A DNA stretch of 8,211 bases, from assembly GCA_947385505.1 (NCBI GenBank), contig CANDLP010000090.1, positions 1 to 8,211 of the forward strand. The letters are read 5' to 3'. Under the pieces are notes generated by a model. It did no database searches, had not been told where the DNA came from, and worked only from the letters and a program-made list of their open reading frames with translations. Positions 1-5,700 of this stretch are shown here, in pieces. The DNA is from an uncultured Clostridia bacterium. Lineage in GTDB: Bacteria; Bacillota; Clostridia; Oscillospirales; Ruminococcaceae. Positions within the stretch are counted from its first letter, which is position 1; every line of letters begins with the position of its first letter. Position numbers and translations under genes: made by a program.

Positions 1-369
1 GTTGAGCGCGTCAAAGATACGGATAATATCTATACCGTTATAAACGCACTTCTGTACGAAGTATTCCAGAACGTCGTCCGCATAGTGGCGGTATCCTAAC
101 ATATTCTGTCCTCTGAACAGCATCTGGAGCTTTGAATTGGGCATTTCTCTGCGAAGTATCCTGAGCCTGTCCCAAGGATCCTCGTCTAAGAAGCGCAGAC
201 AGCTGTCAAAAGTAGCGCCGCCCCAGCACTCCACCGAACGATATCCGATCTTGTCCATTGTCCCCAAAATCGGACGCATTTCGTCCATGGTCATACGGGT
301 GGCAATAAGAGACTGGTGAGCGTCACGAAGAACAGTTTCGGTAATGCCCACTCTTTTTACATTAGCCAT
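1..369 (-). CDS. oadA: Oxaloacetate decarboxylase alpha / transcarboxylase 5S-type carboxyltransferase (5' part only)
   Basis: This is the N-terminal 123 residues of a biotin-dependent carboxyltransferase of the pyruvate/oxaloacetate class. The family moves a carboxyl group between carboxybiotin and pyruvate/oxaloacetate in the cytoplasm. The start reads [20 protein letters not shown], and the LRDAHQS block at residues 14-20 is the family signature. In this family the Asp (D16 here) is a ligand of the active-site divalent metal. [15 protein letters not shown] and the FRGQN block follow as expected, and the fragment ends in RIFDALN, the strand that normally continues as D. The remaining metal ligands (a carbamylated Lys and two His) lie beyond the left edge. 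The ATG at 369-367 has AAAGGA about 11 nt upstream. It is the third gene of the minus-strand operon, 118 nt after the biotin carrier. Because the carrier is a separate gene, this protein may lack the C-terminal biotin domain found in Klebsiella OadA, but that end is not visible. Pyruvate carboxylase subunit B is an alternative name for the same family. Confidence 0.95.
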   Translation of the reverse strand, partial: MANVKRVGITETVLRDAHQSLIATRMTMDEMRPILGTMDKIGYRSVECWGGATFDSCLRFLDEDPWDRLRILRREMPNSKLQMLFRGQNMLGYRHYADDVLEYFVQKCVYNGIDIIRIFDALN

Positions 370-487
370 ATGTGATCAAATCCTTTCGAGTTTAATACTG
401 TCAACCCATTAAAATTGAAAATGTTTTTTAACAGGCTAACAGCGCTTCGATTTTATCTTGGTTAAAATGGTTATCAGTATAAAAAGA
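370..487. other. Intergenic spacer within the minus-strand operon
   Basis: These 118 nt separate the biotin carrier stop from the oadA start. I see no convincing terminator hairpin and no room for the small OadG-type membrane subunit that often sits in such operons. Read on the minus strand, a TTGACA hexamer occurs at 404-399, but no acceptable -10 lies 16-18 nt downstream. Read-through from the upstream genes is therefore the simplest view. Confidence 0.6.
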
Positions 488-856
488 TCAATTCAAGGTG
501 GCAATAACTGAACCTGTGGAAACACTGTCTCCCTTGTTAACGTTAATGGAAGCTATTGTTCCGTCTCTGTCCGCAACAACGTCGTTTTCCATCTTCATGG
601 CTTCGAGAACGGCAATAACCGTGCCGTTTTTAACGGTATCGCCAACCTTTGCCTTTACGTCAACAATGGTTCCGGGCATAGGAGCCGTGATCTTTACGCT
701 TCCCGCTGCCGCGGAAGATTTGGGCGCGGCGGGCTTGGTTGCCGCCTTGGGTGCGGCAGAAGCCGCGGCAGGGGCGGATACTGCGCCGTCGTTGTCCGCT
801 TCTTCCACCGCAACATCGTATACGGTGCCGTTTACTGTAATGTTATATCTTTTCAT
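488..856 (-). CDS. Biotin carrier protein (transcarboxylase 1.3S / decarboxylase gamma-type), 122 aa
   Basis: This is the mobile biotin-bearing subunit that shuttles CO2 between two carboxyltransferase active sites. The N-terminus (MKRYNITVNGTVYDV) is the short beta segment typical of the 1.3S subunit and of methylmalonyl-CoA/oxaloacetate decarboxylase carriers. Residues 24-53 form an Ala/Pro/Lys/Ser-rich flexible linker. Residues 54-122 are a biotinyl/lipoyl-attachment domain opening with ITAPMPGTIVDV. They carry EAMKMEN, in which K88 is the expected biotinylation site for the BirA ligase. The second half of the barrel, to IATLN, is complete. At 122 aa it is almost the length of the Propionibacterium 1.3S subunit (about 123 aa). 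A GGAGAAAGGA stretch lies about 10 nt upstream of the ATG. It starts 39 nt after the stop of the acyl-CoA carboxyltransferase gene and is almost certainly co-transcribed with it. Its family is clear. The identity of its partner enzyme is inferred from the flanking genes. Confidence 0.96.
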   Translation of the reverse strand: MKRYNITVNGTVYDVAVEEADNDGAVSAPAAASAAPKAATKPAAPKSSAAAGSVKITAPMPGTIVDVKAKVGDTVKNGTVIAVLEAMKMENDVVADRDGTIASINVNKGDSVSTGSVIATLN

Positions 857-895
857 GAGATTTTTTCCTTTCTCCGATAAAATACAAATTTAAAT

Positions 896-2251
896 TTAAT
901 ATACAAAGTTTATATGCTTGCGTGCGGGTGAAGCCACTCTTTTGCCTGAAAGAATGTCAAGAGCGGCGTTAATTTCTTTCCAGATATCTTCCGCTTCAAC
1001 GATTCTGTCCACAACGCCCTTTGCCATGGCATTAAGCGCGCTTGCTTCCTCTTTGGCGTACTTTTCTGCAGCTGATTCTGTTTCCTCTTTGGTATTGAGC
1101 TTGTCTGAATACAGGAATATTGCCGCCGCCTTAGGCGTGGTGGGCGCTATCACAGCCTGTTCCAAAGCGAGAGTAATATCCGCGTTTGCGCCGCAGAATA
1201 CTGTAAAGGCTCCTCCTAAAGCATTTCCTGTTATCAAAGCTATCTTAGGCGTTGTAGATGAAGCGTATACCTGAGTCAGCTTAGCCGCGTCACGCACGCT
1301 GCCTGAAAGCTCGGCGTCCTTGTCCGTGGCAAAGCCTTCGCTGTCCACAAGCGTTATAACTGGAATAGAGAAGGAGTCGCAAATGCCTACGAAGCGGGCT
1401 ATCTTTGCGGTATCGGCAGCCGTAAGCTTTCCTTCCGACTTATCGGTGGACACAAAGCCTACGGTTTTCCAGTTAACGCTTCCCAATGCGGTATATGAGG
1501 CGGTTCCGAAATCTTTGAAAAGTTCGATAAGGCTGTCCTTGTCGGCGATGGTGTTTACCATGGCTTCGCCCTTTAAGGAAGCGTCGGGAGCGTCGGTGGG
1601 AAGAGCAAAGTAATCGTTGCCCGCTACCTCAAGATTGTTCTGAGGAAGGATAGAAACGAGAGCCTTAGCTTTCTTTACCGCTTCGTCCAAATCATTTGCG
1701 GTCAAGCAGGAAACGCCCGCCTTTGCCGCATTGGCTGCCGCTGATGATCCGCCGGTGATAAAGGGAGGATTAAGAAACAGCTCCGCTTTTTCGGTCATAA
1801 TCACAAAATCAGCCATACAAGCCAGAGACGCGCTAATACCGCCGCATACGCCGCTTATTACGGCAATCTGGGGCGCTACGCCGGATATTGAAGCGCAGGC
1901 GTTGGCAATATTTCCGTAAGCTGTCAGCAGATCCTGTCCCTCGGAGATATCCCCGCCCTTTGAGTCGTAAACCGCTATCACCGGGGCGCCGTTTTTCACT
2001 GCCAAAGAGTAAAGCTTGACGATTTTGCCCGCAGCCGCACTGCAAACGGCTCCGCTTTTTACCGAAACATCCTGTACAAACGCGTAAGCGGGACAGCCGT
2101 CTATCTGACCGCAGCCCGTTACCACGCTTCCTCCCGTATATGGTGACAATTCGGTAAAGCTGTCTTCGTCAAACATGGAGATAAGAGTATTTCTTGCTTC
2201 GCTTGAAGCGTTTTCCTGCTTTAGCTCTGCCAAAGTCTTATTTGTATCCAC
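896..2251 (-). CDS. Acyl-CoA carboxyltransferase-family protein (12S / MmdA-like), short and divergent, 451 aa
   Basis: The family (PccB/MmdA/transcarboxylase 12S, two crotonase-fold halves) transfers carboxyl between an acyl-CoA such as methylmalonyl-CoA and biotin. The N-terminal half runs to about residue 235. It contains VVTGCGQIDG (43-52), APVIAVYDSKGGDISEG (89-105, at the place of the family's DSGGARIQEG) and the Gly-rich oxyanion turn SGVCGGISAS (133-142), followed by ADFVIM. The C-terminal half contains ARFVGICDSFSIPVITLVDSEGF (285-307), the second Gly-rich turn GNALGGAF (342-349), GVVDRIVEAEDI (412-423) and the tail PARKHINFVY, corresponding to the usual PPRKHGNIPL. At 451 aa it is shorter than the usual 510-520 aa. 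The losses are an N-terminal leader segment and the CoA-side stretch after residue 160. The reading frame is intact, so this is divergence rather than a broken gene. The start is GTG at 2251-2249, supported by GGAGGA nine nt upstream. It is the first gene of the operon. The acyl-CoA specificity cannot be read from the sequence. Confidence 0.88.
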   Translation of the reverse strand: MDTNKTLAELKQENASSEARNTLISMFDEDSFTELSPYTGGSVVTGCGQIDGCPAYAFVQDVSVKSGAVCSAAAGKIVKLYSLAVKNGAPVIAVYDSKGGDISEGQDLLTAYGNIANACASISGVAPQIAVISGVCGGISASLACMADFVIMTEKAELFLNPPFITGGSSAAANAAKAGVSCLTANDLDEAVKKAKALVSILPQNNLEVAGNDYFALPTDAPDASLKGEAMVNTIADKDSLIELFKDFGTASYTALGSVNWKTVGFVSTDKSEGKLTAADTAKIARFVGICDSFSIPVITLVDSEGFATDKDAELSGSVRDAAKLTQVYASSTTPKIALITGNALGGAFTVFCGANADITLALEQAVIAPTTPKAAAIFLYSDKLNTKEETESAAEKYAKEEASALNAMAKGVVDRIVEAEDIWKEINAALDILSGKRVASPARKHINFVY

Positions 2252-2260
2252 TTTGTATGA

Positions 2261-2266
2261 TCCTCC
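2261..2266 (-). promoter_or_regulatory. Strong RBS deciding the GTG start
   Basis: On the minus strand this reads GGAGGA, a near-complete Shine-Dalgarno sequence, nine nt before GTG at 2251-2249. There is no ATG at a comparable distance in the same frame, so the GTG is the likely initiation codon. Confidence 0.8.
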
Positions 2267-2299
2267 GTTCTTGTTCCTTGTAGAATCCGTAAGCGGCTG

Positions 2300-2334
2300 A
2301 AAAAACCGTGTACTCGGATCCGTGATCCGGAGCA
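2300..2334 (-). terminator. Stem-loop plus U6 in the operon leader (possible attenuator)
   Basis: On the minus strand, TGCTCCGGATC pairs with GATCCGAGTA around an ACG loop. The stem is about 10 bp with one bulged C and one G-U pair. CACGG and a run of six T follow at 2305-2300. This resembles an intrinsic terminator inside the 5' leader, between the promoter near 2390 and the GTG at 2251. The four- to five-base gap before the T-run weakens the call. On the plus strand the same stem is followed by GTCC and five T, so it could act in both directions. No antiterminator partner or known riboswitch class was recognised. Confidence 0.4.
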
Positions 2335-2359
2335 GTCCTTTTTGTTGCCTTAAAAGACC

Positions 2360-2404
2360 GACCCGAAAAAATTTCCAATTTATATTATACTATATTGTCG
2401 GGTC
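2360..2404. repeat. Inverted repeat GACCCGA / TCGGGTC around the operon promoter
   Basis: GACCCGA at 2360-2366 and its exact reverse complement TCGGGTC at 2398-2404 are separated by 31 nt of AT-only or near AT-only DNA that contains the minus-strand -10 element. The GC-rich half-sites stand out from the surrounding sequence. Centre-to-centre spacing is 38 bp. The arrangement fits a two-site operator or looping element. The alternative, an RNA hairpin, is unlikely because the right-hand copy lies upstream of the predicted transcription start. Confidence 0.45.
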
Positions 2405-2412
2405 AATTGCAA
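2384..2412 (-). promoter_or_regulatory. Sigma-A-type promoter for the carboxyltransferase operon
   Basis: Read on the minus strand, -35 TTGCAA (2412-2407) is followed by a 17-nt spacer and a perfect -10 TATAAT (2389-2384). An overlapping alternative is TTGACC (2406-2401), a 16-nt spacer and TATAAA (2384-2379). Either gives a leader of about 125 nt before the GTG start. The overlap leaves the exact start site uncertain, but this is the best promoter-like sequence on that strand. Confidence 0.65.
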
Positions 2413-2618
2413 GGGGGGAATGTAAAATTTTTTAAGTTACAGTGTTGTTAATGGTATGCTGCAATTTACCGTATTTACATAGGTATAAAAAATTGATTGC
2501 TATGTGTTTTGTTTTTTATCGTCATAACATATTTGAGACTTTTTCACTGTTTTTTTGTGACATTTTTATTGTATCATAACAAAAAAATTATTTTTTAGCG
2601 GCTTTTTCAATAAATCTA

Positions 2619-2656
2619 TTGCTTTTTTTACCAGGATATGTTAAAATTTTTATACT
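2619..2656 (+). promoter_or_regulatory. Candidate promoter(s) of the M60 peptidase gene
   Basis: Two overlapping sigma-A-like options are visible. The first is TTGCTT (2619-2624), a 17-nt spacer and TAAAAT (2642-2647), with an extended -10 TG at 2639-2640. The second is TTACCA (2628-2633), a 17-nt spacer and TATACT (2651-2656). Both place transcription start near 2654-2663 and leave a leader of roughly 105-110 nt. The -35 boxes are weak, which would suit an upstream activator or help from the T-tracts just upstream. Confidence 0.5.
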
Positions 2657-2674
2657 TAACAACTGTTCACAAAA

Positions 2675-2741
2675 GGATACCAATAGGATCATATTGCCGC
2701 ATTCAGTCTGCGGAACGCTGCGACAGATTTAAAAAGTATCC
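2675..2741 (+). ncRNA. Possible folded 5' leader of the peptidase mRNA (class unknown)
   Basis: GGATAC (2675-2680) can pair with GTATCC (2736-2741), closing a region that contains an inner hairpin CCGCA-TTCAGTC-TGCGG (2697-2713). The outer and inner helices are short (6 and 5 bp), so this may be chance. It does not match any riboswitch consensus I recognise. The pairing ends 11 nt before the Shine-Dalgarno, close enough to affect translation if it is real. Confidence 0.25.
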
Positions 2742-2752
2742 GCAAAGATAAA

Positions 2753-2758
2753 AAGGAG
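2753..2758 (+). promoter_or_regulatory. RBS of the M60 peptidase gene
   Basis: AAGGAG lies seven nt before the ATG at 2766. It fixes this start, which also gives an immediate and typical signal peptide. Confidence 0.85.
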
Positions 2759-2765
2759 AAGCGTT

Positions 2766-5700
2766 ATGAAAAAAACCGTTATAGCTTTAGTTTCTGTCAT
2801 TTCGGCTTTATCGCTCCTGCTGATTCCGATTCAGGCCCCGGCGATTTTTGCCGAAACGACAAAGGAAAAAACGGAAGGCACGGGACAGGTTAATGTTTCC
2901 GTGTCTCCCGCTCTCCCGCTCAGCAGTCCCGTTGAATTTACGGCGGAGCTGTCGGGTGGCGTTACACAGACATTTACTCTTGACGCTGACGGCAGCTCCG
3001 AAAAGCAGATCAGCTTTAAAGGGCTTGCGCCGGGGGATTATACTCTTAAACTGTCTGCCGACGGATTTGCTGATTATACCCAGACTCTCAGTGTAACGGA
3101 ACAGGCAAGCTCGGTTAAACTGACCACCGATTTTATCGAGGGAATAACATATGAGCAAGGCTTTGCTTATCCCGGAACTCTTCTTATAGGAGACGTCAAT
3201 AATGACGGAATCATTAACGAGAGCGATAAGACGACTCTTCTTGACAGCATAGATACAGGGGCGGGAAACGGCGATCTTAACGGTGACGGAGAAATCGATC
3301 TGGTAGATCTTGAGTATCTTGCAAAGGGGTATAAAACCGAAGGCGCTACGGCGGTGCCTGAAATTGTTATTTCGTCTTCCGTAATAAAACCTTCGGCGGG
3401 TGAAGGAACGGATGTTGAGGGAAGCTTTGAGGAGCTTTTGACCAAAGAGGGAAGCGTTACGCTCTCTCCCGCAAACGGGGAAAACATTTCCGATGAAAAC
3501 CCCGTATCCTTGGTATTTGACATTGACGGTAAGGAAAGCGCGGCGGGCGCCGACGGAATAGTTATAGGCTGTTCCGAAGAAAATCCCGTTTCAAAGGCGA
3601 CGGTTGACATCGTATACATCGAGGGCGGCAAGGAATACACTCAGGTTGCCGTTATTGAAAACGGCGTTCACCATCTTCTCGATACCGACAGCGTTACGGT
3701 TGAACAGGACAGCCGCGGAAATATACATATAAATCTTGGCGATCAGGTTGCGGTAAAGAAAATTACCATAAAAATTGTTGGTATGGTAAAAAACACCAAC
3801 TTAGCGGAAATTTCTTATGTTGAATTCGTAAACGGAATGGAGAACAGAATTCCGGAGCCCGAGATGGATATTCCCGAAAATTTAAGCGGCGTACCCGGAA
3901 GCAAGTCCTTTGTACTCACATGGGACGGCTGTAAAAACGTTACAGGATATGAGGTAAAAATTGAACAGGGCGGCGCCGTTGACGTTAAAAAGGTTACAGG
4001 CAGCTCAATAAGCATCAGCTCCTTTAATGAAGACGAGCTGGAAAACGGCACACCGTATACTGTAAGCGTTCAGTCGGTAAACGGCGCGTGGCGCAGCGGC
4101 TATTGCGACGCTATTACCGTCATCCCCAAAGCTACCTCTAAGCCCAAAAAGGTTGACTATCTGACGGCGACTGGAGCCTTTAATTCCGTAAAGCTTTCAT
4201 GGAAGAAGGCTGAGGATGCTGAAACCTATAATGTATATTATAAGGAAAGCGGCGCGGCCGAATATGTAAAAAAAGAGGGAATAACCGGTACGAGCTATAC
4301 CATAAGCGGATTAAAGACTCTTACCGAATATTTAGTATATGTAACCGGAGTTAACGATATAGGCGAAGGAAGCCCTTCTCTTACTGTATCGGCGGTTACT
4401 ACGGACAGAGATCCTGCGGAAATGCCCGAATATTTTCTTATAAATACGGGAGAAGCGGGTGAAAAGGGAGCTCACATTATTTCTGCGGCTCAGAATTACG
4501 GTACTATGACGGAAAGTCCTCTTGATACCGAAGCCAAGACCGCATGGGGCACCGTTGACCATGACTTCGATTCTTATTATTACCGTAACACATGGGACGA
4601 CGGCGGCTTTAACAACTTGGGCAGCCACGGTCTTTTCTACGAATTCGACGAGGAATACACTATACAGACAATTGCCTTCCAGGAGTTTGAGCCAAACGAC
4701 CTGCACTATACCTATATAAAAGTAAATTATTGGGACGCAGAGGGAAATCAGACCACTTTAGGCACAAATCAAGCTTCATTGTCAAGAAAAGCAGATAAAA
4801 ACGGACGTTTTTACTATCTGATAAAGCTTCCCGAAAAAGCGCAGATAAAGCGTATACAGATAGGCCTTGCCAGATATCTTGCAAGCGGAAATATAAATAT
4901 ATCCGAGGTTTATTTTTACTATTATGACACCATAGTTGACGATATCAACGCATTGTTTACCGACGATCTGCACACTACCTTGGCAGACGGAGTTACACAG
5001 AAAACCATTGATGATTTAAGAACGCGCGTAAATACCCCTGACGAGGTAAGCGGAGAACTTAATCCTGACATTGAAGCGCTTGAGCGCGAGCTTTCCGACG
5101 CTGAAAATATCCTTAACTGCGTCGGTCTGAGAGAAGCCGTTAATGTTCATACATCTATAAGCACATATGATGCGGGCAGAGGTTTCGGCGGACTCAACGC
5201 GTGGCAGCCTCTGGGCGTAACTGCGGCGGCAGGCGACAGTGTGACGGTATATGTGGGACACAATTCTAAAAAAACGGGCGATCTTACAAATCTTCAGCTT
5301 GTTGCGACTCAATATCACGCCGAGTCAGGCTCCGTTGCCAAAACGGTAACCTCGCTTAAAGTAGGCGTGAATATTGTGGATATACCTAAGCTTTGGACGG
5401 TCAACGAGGAATCAGGCGGCGCGTTGTATGTTCAGTATACCGGAAATAACGCCAATGAGCGTTGCGCAGTAAGAGTCAGCGGAGGCGTATCGGTTCCCAA
5501 GCTTGATCTTTACGGAATAACCGACGAGGCGGAAAGGCTTGAGCGCGCGGCGGTGTATGCGGAAGAGCTGGAAGCGTATGTAGGTCAGCTGGAATCCCTG
5601 CATAATACTTATCATAGGGACTCTTCCAACTCCAATGTAAATAAATTTGATTATTCCGACAAAAACTGTATTTTAGGCGCTTCTGACATAATGCTTGATA

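Larger units (their letters stand above)
2252..2765. other. Divergent intergenic region between the biotin operon and the peptidase gene
   Basis: These 514 nt hold no credible coding sequence. From left to right they contain the operon leader with its hairpin (2252-2377), the minus-strand promoter and inverted repeat (2360-2412), and a very AT-rich block with many T-tracts (about 2420-2650). The promoter and leader of the plus-strand peptidase gene follow (2619-2765). The octamer TCATAACA occurs twice in direct orientation, at 2522-2529 and 2574-2581. Each promoter points away from the other, so the two transcription units start independently and could share regulation. Confidence 0.8.

Noticed and set aside
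376..404. A TTGACA hexamer on the minus strand just upstream of oadA, as a separate promoter
   Set aside because: At the required spacing the sequence is ATTTGA, not a -10, and transcription would begin at or after the start codon.
498..893. A 131-codon plus-strand open frame opposite the biotin carrier gene
   Set aside because: It mirrors the low-complexity Ala/Pro linker and the biotinyl domain coding strand. The minus-strand protein has the AMKM motif and a good RBS.
918..1274. Plus-strand open frames opposite the acyl-CoA carboxyltransferase (918-1274 and 1320-1613)
   Set aside because: They are Ala/Ser/Leu-rich shadow translations of a conserved gene on the other strand.
896..2251. The short carboxyltransferase as a truncated pseudogene
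   Set aside because: One unbroken frame runs from a well-placed GTG/RBS to the family's conserved PxRKH C-terminal tail, and both crotonase halves are present.
2252..2765. A BirA (biotin) operator, T-box or known riboswitch in the divergent intergenic region
   Set aside because: I looked for the paired BirA half-sites, the T-box AGGGTGG-type motif and the cyclic-di-GMP or other common aptamer cores. None is present in recognisable form.
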